From assembly GCA_026387965.1 (NCBI GenBank), contig JAPLKR010000111.1, positions 1-28,573 of the forward strand: a stretch of DNA of 28,573 nt, written 5' to 3'. The DNA is from Fusobacteriota bacterium. GTDB lineage: Bacteria; Fusobacteriota; Fusobacteriia; JAPLKR01. The stretch's first letter is position 1; every line of letters starts with the position of its first letter. The notes beneath the pieces are model-generated. The model had not been told where the DNA came from and did no database searches. It saw nothing but the letters and a program-made list of their open reading frames with translations. A program made the translations under genes and the position numbers. Of the stretch, positions 8,005-17,377 are shown in pieces.

Positions 8005-9213
8005 ATGATTCAATTGGCTCAAAAACAAAAAACAAAAATTCTAATCATCATGACATCTATATTGTTTATGACTATGGCAGGTACTGACATCTATGTCCCC
8101 GCACTTCCTGAGATGGTTAGGTTTTTTCATTCGACTTCAACTGTTGTCAATCTTACACTCACAATTTATAATTTTGGGATAGCTATTGGAGTACTCTTTA
8201 TTGGGGAAATAAGCAACCGTTTTGGAAGAAAAAAGGTTCTTATTTCTGGAACTGCTCTTTTTTCACTGACAGCATTACTCATTCCATTCTCCCACTCTAT
8301 TGGACTTATTATCTTTTTAAGACTATTACAAGCCTTTGGAACGTCAACAGTGGTTATCGTTCCACGTCTTATTTTCAAAGATTATTTGAATGAACGGGAG
8401 CAGATAAAAAGTAATGGAATTTTCCTCATTGGGGTTATTGTATCCCCCGCTATTTCTCCTGTTATTGGAGCCTACATCGCACACTATTTTAATTGGCAGA
8501 TGTGTTTTGTTGTAAATGGACTCCTTGCACTTATTTTAACCCTCTACTGTGCTAAAATACTCCCCGAAACTAATTTGGAACCCATTAGAAAATTTGCTGC
8601 GCTAAAAGAGTATACCCGCTCCTATCTCTCTATTTTAACTAATAAAACTTTTTTAGCTTTTACTCTTATTTATGCTGGGGCAATAGGGGCCTTCTTTGCG
8701 TTCATCTCTGTTTCTAGCTACATCTATATCAATGATTGGCATTGGAGCGATGTAAATTATTCCTACCTTTTTCTCCTATTTTCTGGCGCTTATCTCGTTG
8801 GAAATGTAGTGATGCAAAGGCTTAATAAGAAAAAAACTGACCCTCTTAAAATTATCTCTATAGGGGTATACTCTACTTTTGGTGGAGCTATTATTTTACT
8901 ACTCGCAATTTTTTTCACACACTCTATTTTAATCGCAGCAGTATTTATCTCTGTTGGAGCAATATTCATGAGAGCAGCCAATGCCATTATTAATCCTGTC
9001 ATTCAGGTAAGACTGATGAATATTTTTTCTAAAAAAAGTGCTCATGCTCTAGGACTTAATATGTGTATCAGTTATTCTATAGGTGGGGTCGCAACCTTTC
9101 TTGTTACGGTTTTTCCTCAATGGCCTCTTCCAAGTTTGGTGGTTGTTTCTGTGTTTTTTGTCATCATTTGTGTACTCTCATTTACACTCAGTAGAAAACA
9201 TTTTATGCGCTAA
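8005..9213 (+). CDS. MFS multidrug exporter, Bcr/CflA (DHA1) family
   Basis: A 402-aa inner-membrane protein with about 12 predicted membrane segments. The first segment ends in DIYVPALPEM, the family signature near DMYLPALP. The MFS motif A loop is present as NRFGRKK (about residues 70-76). Bcr/CflA relatives export drugs such as bicyclomycin, chloramphenicol or florfenicol, and some export amino acids such as cysteine; the substrate here is unknown. ATG 8005 follows an AAGGAG site. It lies 68 bp after nrdB. A damaged tandem copy follows directly. The terminator that should follow the stop codon is half missing, so transcripts may run into the pseudogene. Confidence 0.9.
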   Translation: MIQLAQKQKTKILIIMTSILFMTMAGTDIYVPALPEMVRFFHSTSTVVNLTLTIYNFGIAIGVLFIGEISNRFGRKKVLISGTALFSLTALLIPFSHSIGLIIFLRLLQAFGTSTVVIVPRLIFKDYLNEREQIKSNGIFLIGVIVSPAISPVIGAYIAHYFNWQMCFVVNGLLALILTLYCAKILPETNLEPIRKFAALKEYTRSYLSILTNKTFLAFTLIYAGAIGAFFAFISVSSYIYINDWHWSDVNYSYLFLLFSGAYLVGNVVMQRLNKKKTDPLKIISIGVYSTFGGAIILLLAIFFTHSILIAAVFISVGAIFMRAANAIINPVIQVRLMNIFSKKSAHALGLNMCISYSIGGVATFLVTVFPQWPLPSLVVVSVFFVIICVLSFTLSRKHFMR

Positions 9214-9223
9214 AAAATGGACA

Positions 9224-9286
9224 GCGGTATAATATATACTAACCGCCCCAGTAAAATGGAATACGATATTTTTAGAGAATGCAGAA
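9224..9286. other. Duplication junction, unrelated filler
   Basis: Homology to the end of the second unit stops after 9223 (mid-terminator), and homology to nrdB resumes at about 9287. The bases between match neither unit convincingly. This marks the join of the tandem duplication; no gene is seen. Confidence 0.6.
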
Positions 9287-9384
9287 ATTGAGTGGACCAA
9301 TGACAATATTGGCGAAGACATCCGCTGGTTAATATTTGAAAGTTCTATAACAAGTTATAACCAATCGAGTAGTTTTGATGGTTG
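9287..9384 (+). pseudogene. Decayed copy of the nrdB 3' end
   Basis: From 9287 the sequence matches nrdB from 7670, first for about 50 bp (IEWTN and GED codons conserved), then jumps to the nrdB segment starting near 7877. The jump removes exactly 156 bp between two GAAAGTA repeats (7721 and 7877). The remnant then follows the nrdB C-terminal codons (TSYNQSSS) to a TGA where nrdB has TGG. There is no start, and it lacks the metal site. It is the left end of a duplicated unit continuing into the second MFS copy. Confidence 0.9.
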
Positions 9385-9465
9385 AATCAATTATTAAAAA
9401 AAATCAGTTTACCGTTTGTTTTATTTTGTGATCTAAGTATACTATAAAAACTATTAAGGAGAATT

Positions 9466-10674
9466 CTGATTCAATTGACTCAAAAACAAAAAACAAAAAT
9501 TCTTATCATCATGACATTTATGATATTTATGACAGTTGCAGCCACAGACATCTATGTCCCAGCACTTCCTGATATGGTAAAAATTTTTCATTCGACTTCA
9601 ACTGCTGTCAATCTTACACTCTCAATATATAGTTTTGGAATAGCCATTGGAGTACTCTTTATTTGGGAAATAAGCAACCGTTTTGGAAGAAAAAACGTTC
9701 TTATTTCTGGAGCCGCTCTTTTTGCAGTGATGGCATTTCTCATTCCGCTCTCCCACTCTATTGGACTTATCATCTTTTTACGGCTACTTCAATATTTTGG
9801 AACGTCAACAGTGGTTATTATCCCACGACTTATTTTAAAAGATTGTATGGATGAACGTGAGCAGATAAAAAGTAATGAGATTTTACTCATTGGACTTATT
9901 ATATCCCCTGCCATTGCCCCTGTTATTGGAGCTTATATCGCTCACTATTTAAATTGGCAGATGTGTTTTGTTGTAAACGGACTCCTTGCACTTATTTTAA
10001 CGCTCTACTGCGCTAAAATACTCCCTGAAACCAATTTGACTCCCATAAGAAAAATGGCACCACTAAAAGAATATACCCACTCCTATCTCTCCATTTTAAC
10101 TAATAGAACTTTTTTAGCTCTCACGCTTATCTACTCCGGAGCAATAGGAGCTTATTATGCGTTCATCTCTGTTTCTAGATACATCTATATCAATGATTGA
10201 CATTGGAGCAATGTAAATTATTCCTACCTTTTTCTACTATTCTCAGGCGCTTATCTCGTTGGAAATGTTGTGATGCAAAGGCTTAATAAGAAAAAAACAG
10301 ACACTCTTAAAATTATCTCCATTGGAGTATACTCCACTTTTAGTGGAGCTATTATTTTACTACTCGCAATATTTTTTACACACTCTATTCTTATCGCAGC
10401 GATATTTATCTCTGTTGGGGCAATATTCATGAGAGTTGCCAATGCCATTATTAGTCCAATCACTCAGGTAAGACTGATGAATTTTTTTTCTGAAAAAAGT
10501 GCTCATGCTTTAGGTCTCAATATGTGCATCACTTTTTTTATAGGTGGAATCGCAACCTATCTTGCTACGATTTTTCCTCAATGGCCTATTCAAAGTTTGG
10601 TGGTTGTTTCTGTGTTTTTTGTCATCATTTGTCTACTCTCATTTACACTCAATAGAAAACATTTAATGCGCTAA
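9466..10674 (+). pseudogene. Second, inactivated copy of the Bcr/CflA-type exporter
   Basis: This is a tandem copy of the gene at 8005-9213. Both ends align at a constant offset of 1461 bp, so there is no net length change. By eye about four fifths or more of residues are identical. Two lesions are visible: the ATG is now CTG (9466) behind an otherwise kept AAGGAG site, and a TGA at 10198-10200 replaces the Trp codon found at 8737-8739. A TTG at 9475 could restart translation and yield a 241-aa fragment (about seven membrane segments); an ATG at 10270 could open a 134-aa C-terminal piece. Neither is likely to be a working transporter. The stop is unlikely to be recoded because TGA ends normal genes here. 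Confidence 0.9.
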
Positions 10675-10700
10675 AAAACGGACATCGCTGTCCGTTTTTT
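10673..10700. terminator. Bidirectional rho-independent terminator
   Basis: A perfect 12-bp stem (10673-10684 with 10689-10700) has a TCGC loop and A- and T-runs at its ends, so it can stop transcription from both sides: the second exporter copy (+) and the HEPN gene (-). It directly follows the TAA at 10672-10674. Its counterpart after the first exporter copy is broken at 9224. Confidence 0.9.
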
Positions 10701-10742
10701 AATTTTCTTAATTGTCAAATTAAGGGTTGGAATTAAAATATA

Positions 10743-12527
10743 TTATTTTTCAAACTGATCCGAGAAAAGGAGATCTTTAAAATTATCCAATGTGATTTCC
10801 TTTTTTTGTGCCATGGCTTCTTTTAATCTTCTAATATGATAAGAATATCGCATATCAACTTCTATCGATATATGGTCTATCGCGGTAGTATCATTTTTAA
10901 TCATAAAACTCCATAATTGGTTAATGACACTATCAATATAGCTGTGTAGATTATCTACTAACAAGTGAATATTTGAAAAAACTTTTCCCTCATGTAACAT
11001 AAAATTACGAGCTCTATACATTCTTTTAATATGCCACTCAATTTTCTGTCTATATCTTTCAACCAACTCATAGAGTTTTTCACTTGATGTAATATTAGAT
11101 TTTATCCATTTTAGCCTATTTTGTAAAAGGGGATAATGAATAATTTCTTCTTCTATTCGGCGATACGCAGAACTGTTTTCCTGAATAATTATAGCTGCTA
11201 ATTTTTCCTCAACACTACTTCCAAGCTTACAATTTTCAACAATCACTTTAATATCAGGATTATAATCCACCAAATTTGAATATAAATCAAAAAGAATTTT
11301 AGAGATGTACTCTTTACAAATAAAAGGTATCAGTACATTACAAAGCTTCAAAATCTTATCTTTTTCATTATTTAAAAACATCGTTTCAAAAATTGACCAT
11401 AAATTTAAAAATTGATTTTCAATGTAACGTGTATTCATCGCCATTCCATGAAGCTCTAGACCGCGTTTAAATTTATAATCTTTCGTACTCTTATAACTTG
11501 TCATTATTTTATGAAGAAGCTGCTGCGATTTCTCATTGAAAATAATTTTATTTTCATGTCCTTCATTTATTTCATCTTTTACAAAAAGATGAATTGCTCT
11601 CTCTTCGTGTTTATTAATGACAATTACTTCATCATTCCATGCAGGTCTTTTCTTATGTTGAAAATATGCATAGACATCTGTAATGTATTCAATCGACTCT
11701 TCCGCAATCTCTTTAGCGCTCGTCTCGTCATAGGCTTCTAATTCAACTTGAATCAGTACATCTTTTTGTGTAGAATTTTCTATAAATTTATCAAGTTGAA
11801 AATACTTCCCCTTACAACTTTCAAAATTATCAATAATTTTTAGTCCTAAGTTCTCTACCGATCCTTTTAATTTGAGAAATGAGGAGCGTTCTCCTCTAAA
11901 AATCACCTCATAAGATTTTTTTTCTAACTTAAATATGTTCACAAACTGATTAATTTGTGAAATATCATTGATTTCCTTTGGCCAATTTCCTGAGAAAAAG
12001 AAATTCTTTATGACAAAATATATGTACCTTTTATGGTAACCATAATTTATCAACTCAATATAAAATGCTTTAGCTAATTTTTCTATGTCTTTTTTGTTCG
12101 TATTTTGAGTTACTGCTGCAGAAAGTAACGACTTTACTGTTTCAAAATATTTAAGATTTTTATTTAAATCAATATGTAATTTTTCAATGGTTGATTTAAG
12201 TTCAATAAGTTGTAAATGGTCAAAACGCAGCTGCAAGTAGTATTCGACCCCAATATGCCCAATTATTTTTGGTACTATAGCATCCTCTCTCAACATAAAT
12301 TTCAACTCATCAATTAGGGGTGGAAGCGATCCATATGTAATCGTTCCTTCTTCTACACCGACAATAACATCTCTAATTTCCTCAATGAGTAATCGCACAT
12401 TCAGTGTCGACAACATATATTTCTCATATGATTTAGTTGATAATAGTTCATATGAAATTTCTCCAAAATATAAAAGTGGCTCTAACTTTGATATGTTTTT
12501 CCATTTCCCTAAATTCCCTTGTATCAC
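10743..12527 (-). CDS. HEPN-domain protein, Apea-like, possible defence ribonuclease
   Basis: A 594-aa soluble protein with no signal peptide or membrane segment. The C-terminal third shows the Apea-like HEPN pattern: an LWSIFETMF helix after an AMNTRYIENQ helix, then R507-N508-FML-H512, the Rx4H motif that forms the RNase site in HEPN proteins (family knowledge). The N-terminal ~350 residues are helical/mixed, match no family I know, and may be a sensor. The start is GTG 12527 with a strong AAGGAGG site. It stands alone between the bidirectional terminator and a broken outer-membrane gene, in an accessory-looking stretch. Function is inferred: HEPN proteins often cleave RNA in phage defence or toxin systems. 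No antitoxin partner is visible. Confidence 0.75.
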   Translation of the reverse strand: MIQGNLGKWKNISKLEPLLYFGEISYELLSTKSYEKYMLSTLNVRLLIEEIRDVIVGVEEGTITYGSLPPLIDELKFMLREDAIVPKIIGHIGVEYYLQLRFDHLQLIELKSTIEKLHIDLNKNLKYFETVKSLLSAAVTQNTNKKDIEKLAKAFYIELINYGYHKRYIYFVIKNFFFSGNWPKEINDISQINQFVNIFKLEKKSYEVIFRGERSSFLKLKGSVENLGLKIIDNFESCKGKYFQLDKFIENSTQKDVLIQVELEAYDETSAKEIAEESIEYITDVYAYFQHKKRPAWNDEVIVINKHEERAIHLFVKDEINEGHENKIIFNEKSQQLLHKIMTSYKSTKDYKFKRGLELHGMAMNTRYIENQFLNLWSIFETMFLNNEKDKILKLCNVLIPFICKEYISKILFDLYSNLVDYNPDIKVIVENCKLGSSVEEKLAAIIIQENSSAYRRIEEEIIHYPLLQNRLKWIKSNITSSEKLYELVERYRQKIEWHIKRMYRARNFMLHEGKVFSNIHLLVDNLHSYIDSVINQLWSFMIKNDTTAIDHISIEVDMRYSYHIRRLKEAMAQKKEITLDNFKDLLFSDQFEK

Positions 12528-12581
12528 TGTGCCTCCTTCATTAGATAGTGATTCCTGAAAACAAATAACGGTATGTCATGC

Positions 12582-13083
12582 CTACACTTGCATTAAATTA
12601 TAGGTTGTTTTATTTAACTTTGCTTCTCCGTATTGTGGATTGATATTCACTTTTCCACTTGTTTCGCCAAAAGGGGACGTAACCACACGTATGCCACCAT
12701 AAAACAAAACATTCCAATACTCATTAATTTTAAAGGTAGCGCCTGGCCCACCATAATATCCTTTGACCATATAAGAACCCCGTGCGCCTTCAACAAGTCC
12801 GTATTTATAGGGAGTATCAGCAACTTCATATAACTGACTGAGTAAGCAATTCCAATTTTCACTATCTCTTACTCTGCATAACCCACGCGTCATATGGAAT
12901 TGGTAGCCACTTGATATTCATAATAACTTTGCAAGTGCTCATTCATATTATAGTCATTTGCATGAATTGTAATTCCACCGTATACCCATTCATCTACTAA
13001 ACTATATACCATTTTAGAGTATGAAAACAGTGATAGAATCATAAAAATGATACTCATACTGAATATTTTTTTCTAAACAACAT
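12582..13083 (-). pseudogene. Broken outer-membrane beta-barrel protein gene
   Basis: ATG at 13083-13081 follows a TGAGGT site and opens MLFRKK, then hits a stop after nine codons. One extra A in the A7 run that follows would join it to a hydrophobic segment (SIIFMILSLFSYS), together a good signal peptide. The same frame runs to a TGA (a plausible former Trp), passes a TAA, and continues as alternating strand-like residues (KIGIAYSVSYM). The last ~90 residues (YKYGLVEGARGSYMVKGYYG onward, to 12582) are in another frame. The aromatic/glycine-rich strands suggest a barrel. At least two frame changes and two stops make it non-functional. An extended -10 (TGATATAAT, 13117-13109) lies upstream. 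Confidence 0.7.
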
Positions 13084-13203
13084 TTATACCTCAAACTTTA
13101 TTTGCTATATTATATCATTTTTCTATAAATAATACAGTAACTTATGTGTATTATTGTATTTTTAAGCTTAAAATTATAAGAGTCATTATTCATGCGTTTT
13201 CTC

Positions 13204-13235
13204 AAAAAAAGAGAAGCCTTCAATTTGAAAGCTTC
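13204..13235 (-). terminator. Terminator of the bdh-acs operon
   Basis: On the minus strand a 9-bp stem (13235-13227 with 13221-13213, one G-U pair) and a 5-nt loop are followed by a T-rich tail (complement of the A7 run at 13204-13210). It lies 8 bp past the acs stop. Confidence 0.8.
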
Positions 13236-13243
13236 CATATTTT

Positions 13244-15187
13244 CTAATATTTTTCTTTGAATTTTTCTTGAATATACGCTACAACGCTTGGATCTTCAAT
13301 TGTAGATAAATCACCTTTTACTTCCTCTTTTTTAGCAATATCTCTTAGAATTCTTCTCATGATTTTACCACTACGTGTTTTGGGTAAATTATCCACAACA
13401 AGAAGACTATCAACAAGTGCAATACTTCCAATTTCTCTTTTTAAAATAATATTGATCTCTTTTAAGATAAGCTTTTCATCACATGGTTCTGTTAAACGAA
13501 TAAAGGCAAATACTGCTTCTCCTTTAATCTTATCAGGTTTTCCAACAACAGCACACTCACCAACGTAGAAATGCTTATTCACTGAGTCTTCAATCTCTGC
13601 AGTTCCGAGTCTATGACCACTCACATTGATTACATCATCTACTCGACCCGTAATAACAATATTGTGATATTCGTCATAAAAAGCTCCATCTCCTGTAAAA
13701 TAAATCATGTTGCCAGCAAAATCATTTTTATTAAAATAACTCTCTACAAATCGGTCAGTATCGCCCCAAATGTTTCGTGCCATACTTGGCCAAGGTCTGG
13801 TAATACAAAGTAGACCTTTTTCTCCCACTTTGGTAACCATTTTGCCATTTTCATCCAAAATTTCTGCCCAAATTCCTGGTAGATGTTTTGTCGCACTTCC
13901 AGGCACCATTGGAGTTGCCGCAGGAAGTGGAGAGATCATATGTCCTCCCGTTTCAGTTTGCCACCATGTATCTACTACCGAGCAGTTTCCCGACCCAACC
14001 TCATTATAATACCAAAGCCAAGTTTCTTCATCAATAGGTTCTCCTACAGTTCCCAGAACTCTAAGTGATGTTAAATCATACTTTTCAGGCTCAGTAGGGC
14101 CATGTTGTCTTAACGTTCTAATTAAGGTCGGAGCAGTATAAAGTTGATTAATACTATATTCTTCCACCATTTTCCATACTCTTCCAGCATCGGGATAAGT
14201 TGGTACACCTTCAAATATCACTGTGGTTGCACCAACTGAAAGCGGACCGTATACGGCATATGTGTGACCTGTAATCCATCCAATATCAGCAGTACACCAA
14301 TATGTATCAGTTGGTTTTAAATCAAATACCCATTCCATCGTTAAATGAGCCCAAAGCATATAGCCACCCATTGAGTGCTGTATACCTTTAGGTTTTCCTG
14401 TAGAACCAGATGTATAGAGTAAAAAAAGTGGATCTTCACTATCATGTAGAGGGCTATTTGCTTTAGGTGATTGAAGATCAATTAAATCATTATATATTAC
14501 GTCTTTATCCCCAATGACAATTTCTTCAAAGTTTCTTTTAACAACACATACTTTTTTTACACATTCACAGCCAATTTCAAGAGCTTTATCAACAATTGGC
14601 TTAAGCATATACGACTTACCTTTTCTAAATGCTCCATCAGCTGTTACAACAAGTTTTGCTGCTGCTGAAGAGATTCTGTCTCTTAATGCCTCAGCACTAA
14701 AACCACCAAAAACAATTGAGTGAATTGCACCAATTTTCGCACACGCTAGCATCATATAGATCGCTTCAGGAATCATTGGCATATAGATAATAACTCTATC
14801 ACCTTTTTGAATCTTAAATTCATTTGTAAGAAGATTGGCCGTTCTATTGACCTTTTGTCCCAATTTTCTATAGGTTATCACATCACTTTTTCCGTCATCA
14901 CCTTCAAAAATGATCGCCACTTTATTTTTATTCTCTTCTAGATGCCTATCTACACATTGGTGAGCTACATTGAGTTTCCCATTTGTAAACCAACGATAAA
15001 AGGGTTTATTACTGTCATCTAATACTTTATCATAGGGTTTTAACCAACTAATTTTTTCTTTTGCAAATTGATCCCATGTTCCCTCAAAATCATTTGCAAA
15101 ACGATCATATAAGTCCTGAAGCTCTTTTTGGTTCCTAATTTTAGGATCTTTAAATTTATAATCCTTTGGGTAAAATAGTTTACTCAT
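13244..15187 (-). CDS. acs: Acetyl-CoA synthetase (AMP-forming)
   Basis: Activates acetate to acetyl-CoA through acetyl-AMP in the cytoplasm. The 647-aa length is typical. Motifs in order: the ATP-binding loop [11 protein letters not shown] (~residue 260), WWQTETGG (~410), the hinge region [14 protein letters not shown] (~515), and the C-terminal [10 protein letters not shown] whose lysine (~605) is the usual acetylation switch. ATG 15187 has an AAAGGGGAT site. It is the last gene of the bdh operon, before the terminator at 13204-13235. In a fermenter it could salvage acetate or, less likely, activate acetoacetate; the motifs are those of Acs rather than acetoacetyl-CoA synthetase. Confidence 0.95.
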   Translation of the reverse strand: MSKLFYPKDYKFKDPKIRNQKELQDLYDRFANDFEGTWDQFAKEKISWLKPYDKVLDDSNKPFYRWFTNGKLNVAHQCVDRHLEENKNKVAIIFEGDDGKSDVITYRKLGQKVNRTANLLTNEFKIQKGDRVIIYMPMIPEAIYMMLACAKIGAIHSIVFGGFSAEALRDRISSAAAKLVVTADGAFRKGKSYMLKPIVDKALEIGCECVKKVCVVKRNFEEIVIGDKDVIYNDLIDLQSPKANSPLHDSEDPLFLLYTSGSTGKPKGIQHSMGGYMLWAHLTMEWVFDLKPTDTYWCTADIGWITGHTYAVYGPLSVGATTVIFEGVPTYPDAGRVWKMVEEYSINQLYTAPTLIRTLRQHGPTEPEKYDLTSLRVLGTVGEPIDEETWLWYYNEVGSGNCSVVDTWWQTETGGHMISPLPAATPMVPGSATKHLPGIWAEILDENGKMVTKVGEKGLLCITRPWPSMARNIWGDTDRFVESYFNKNDFAGNMIYFTGDGAFYDEYHNIVITGRVDDVINVSGHRLGTAEIEDSVNKHFYVGECAVVGKPDKIKGEAVFAFIRLTEPCDEKLILKEINIILKREIGSIALVDSLLVVDNLPKTRSGKIMRRILRDIAKKEEVKGDLSTIEDPSVVAYIQEKFKEKY

Positions 15188-15272
15188 CGTATCCCCTTTC
15201 CATACACACCATATATTTTAATTATATATAAACACTCTCCTTCGGATATTTTGAAGAGTATTATGTTAGAAA

Positions 15273-16535
15273 TTATAATGTCGAATTCTTTAATACTAGC
15301 GCAATTCCCATCCCTCCGCCGATACACAGTGAAGCGATTCCATATTTTTTCTTTCTAGTAATTAGTTCATGAACAAGGGTAACAGTAACTCTGTTTCCAG
15401 ATGCTCCTATTGGATGTCCAAGTGCAATAGCTCCACCATTTGGGTTAATTCTTGCCTTTAGCCACTCTTTTGTAACACCCGTTTGCTTCGCAAGTTCTGT
15501 AACAACTGCAATCGATTGTGCTGCAAACGCTTCATTTAATTCAAAAATATCAATTTCCTCAATAGAAAGTCCTGCATTTTTAAGTGCTTTTAATACCGCT
15601 GGAACTGGGCCAATTCCCATAAAGTGTGGATCAACTCCTGCTTGGCCAATTCCAATAATTTCAGCCATTGGTGATAATTTGTATTTTTTTACTGCTGTTT
15701 CTGAAGCAAGGAGCACGCAACTTGCACCATCATTAAGCCCTGATGAATTTCCCGCCGTTACAGAACCATCTTTTTTAAATGCTGGCTTCAATTTTCCTAG
15801 TTTTTCAATAGTTGTTCCAGCCTTTGGATGCTCATCTGTATCAAAAATGATCGTCTCTTTTCTGCCTACAACTTCAACGGGTACAATCTCCTTTTTGAAG
15901 CTTCCATTTGCAATTGCCGCTTGCGCTTTATTTTGAGATTCTACTGCAAAAGCATCTTGCTCTTCTCTTGTAATATTGTATTTAATTGCAATATTTTCTG
16001 CTGTAATCCCCATATGAAAACCTTCCATACCATCTGTTAGTCCATCCATTAACATCGTATCAACAAGTTTCATATCTCCAAATTTATTGCCGTTTCTAAT
16101 GGTTGCTGGAAGTGTATAAGCTGATCTTGACATACTTTCAAGACCTCCTGCTAAAATAATATGCTCTCCACCTGAACGAATAGACTTATATCCTACTGTG
16201 ATTGCTTTCATACCACTTCCGCATACCATGCTAATTCCATATGCAGGTACTTCTTGTGGGACTTTAGATATAATGGCAGCTTGTCTAATTGGATTTTGAC
16301 TATGCCCTGCTACAAGTACATTTCCAAATACCACTTCATCCACAATTGATGGATCGATTTTAGCTTCATCAATAACATTAGTCATAACGATTTCAGCTAA
16401 TTTTTTTGGTTCAACTGGTGCAAGAGTACCTAAAAATGCACCAATAGCTGTTCTTTTTGCTGCACATATATACACCTTTGACAAAATATTTTCTGACGCT
16501 ACGCTTGTATTTACAACTATTTCTTCTGCTTTCAC
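15273..16535 (-). CDS. thlA: Acetyl-CoA acetyltransferase (thiolase)
   Basis: Interconverts two acetyl-CoA and acetoacetyl-CoA. Catalytic residues are visible: Cys105 in VCGSGMKA, His374 in GHPIGASG, Cys404 in CIGGGMG, plus the NEAFAAQ motif. At 420 aa it is about 20 residues longer than usual: thiolases typically begin at SKVYICAAKRTA (residue 19). The extra N-terminus appears real, because GTG 16535 has an AAGGAG site at ideal spacing and no better start is nearer the conserved region. It sits between phaB and acs in the operon. With Bdh and Adc it directs acetoacetyl-CoA toward acetyl-CoA, or in reverse supplies C4 units. Confidence 0.95.
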   Translation of the reverse strand: MKAEEIVVNTSVASENILSKVYICAAKRTAIGAFLGTLAPVEPKKLAEIVMTNVIDEAKIDPSIVDEVVFGNVLVAGHSQNPIRQAAIISKVPQEVPAYGISMVCGSGMKAITVGYKSIRSGGEHIILAGGLESMSRSAYTLPATIRNGNKFGDMKLVDTMLMDGLTDGMEGFHMGITAENIAIKYNITREEQDAFAVESQNKAQAAIANGSFKKEIVPVEVVGRKETIIFDTDEHPKAGTTIEKLGKLKPAFKKDGSVTAGNSSGLNDGASCVLLASETAVKKYKLSPMAEIIGIGQAGVDPHFMGIGPVPAVLKALKNAGLSIEEIDIFELNEAFAAQSIAVVTELAKQTGVTKEWLKARINPNGGAIALGHPIGASGNRVTVTLVHELITRKKKYGIASLCIGGGMGIALVLKNSTL

Positions 16536-16608
16536 TTTTTACTCTCCTTAAATTTTTAATTTGAATAAGGTGAACCTTGAGACTAAGATTCACTTTATTT
16601 ATTTAAAT

Positions 16609-17355
16609 TTAGATTCCGAAAATCATTCCACCATCTATTCTTAATGTTTGAGCCGTGACATATTGTGATGCATCACATGCTAAATATAAACAACCGTTAG
16701 CGATATCTTCAATAGTTCCTAATTTTTGTAGCATTATTTTTGCAGCAATAGCTTCAAGAATTTTATCTGGTACAGTTTTGATCATATCTGTTTGTGTGAA
16801 TCCTGGAGCAATACAGTTAACTCTTACTTGAGCACCTTTTCTTGCAAACTCCTTTGCCCAACTTTTAGTCATAGCAATTACGCCACCTTTAGCTGCTGCA
16901 TAGTTAGTTTGACCAATATTTCCGTCAATACCTACTACTGATGAAATATTGATGATACTTCCAACGCCGGCTTTCATCATTACAGGAGCAATTTCTCTAC
17001 TCATATTGAAAAGACCTTTTAGGTTAATATCAAGTACCTGGTTCCAATCATCATCTGTCATTCTTTGAATGAGTGTATCTCTTGTAATTCCTGCATTATT
17101 AACTAGGACATCAATATTAGCATGTTCTTCTTTAATGCTTGCAACAAATGCTTTAATCCCCGCAACATCAGTAACATCTAATTTAATTCCTTTTACATTT
17201 GGAAATAAGCTTTCAACTTCTTTTAAAGCTGCTTCATCTCTTCCTAATGCATAGACAACTTTTGCCCCTGCTTTTGCAAAATTTTCAACAATTCCTCTTC
17301 CGATTCCTTTATTCCCACCAGTTACTACACATACTTTTCCATTTAAATTAAACAT
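16609..17355 (-). CDS. phaB: Short-chain dehydrogenase, acetoacetyl-CoA reductase / FabG type
   Basis: A 248-aa classical SDR. The NAD(P) loop TGGNKGIGRG (residues 12-21), the NNAG motif (87-90) and the catalytic set Ser139, Tyr152, Lys156 are present. It resembles both FabG (3-oxoacyl-ACP reductase) and PhaB (acetoacetyl-CoA to (R)-3-hydroxybutyryl-CoA). The neighbouring thiolase and hydroxybutyrate dehydrogenase genes favour the CoA substrate, but sequence alone does not separate the two. Start ATG 17355 follows an AGGAGG site. The gap to thiolase is 73 bp and to the truncated ptb 22 bp, all on one strand. Confidence 0.85.
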   Translation of the reverse strand: MFNLNGKVCVVTGGNKGIGRGIVENFAKAGAKVVYALGRDEAALKEVESLFPNVKGIKLDVTDVAGIKAFVASIKEEHANIDVLVNNAGITRDTLIQRMTDDDWNQVLDINLKGLFNMSREIAPVMMKAGVGSIINISSVVGIDGNIGQTNYAAAKGGVIAMTKSWAKEFARKGAQVRVNCIAPGFTQTDMIKTVPDKILEAIAAKIMLQKLGTIEDIANGCLYLACDASQYVTAQTLRIDGGMIFGI

Positions 17356-17377
17356 TCTATTAGTTCCTCCTAAATTT

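Noticed and set aside
10198-10200. TGA in the second exporter copy read as Trp (genetic code change)
   Set aside because: TGA ends normal genes here (lpxB, rph), and the start codon of the same copy is also lost, so ordinary decay explains it.
13359-14009. Plus-strand open frames opposite acs
   Set aside because: They lack ribosome sites and mirror the codon pattern of the well-supported acs gene.
13244-15187. acs as acetoacetyl-CoA synthetase
   Set aside because: The [10 protein letters not shown] loop and overall motif set are those of acetyl-CoA synthetase; operon context alone is not enough.
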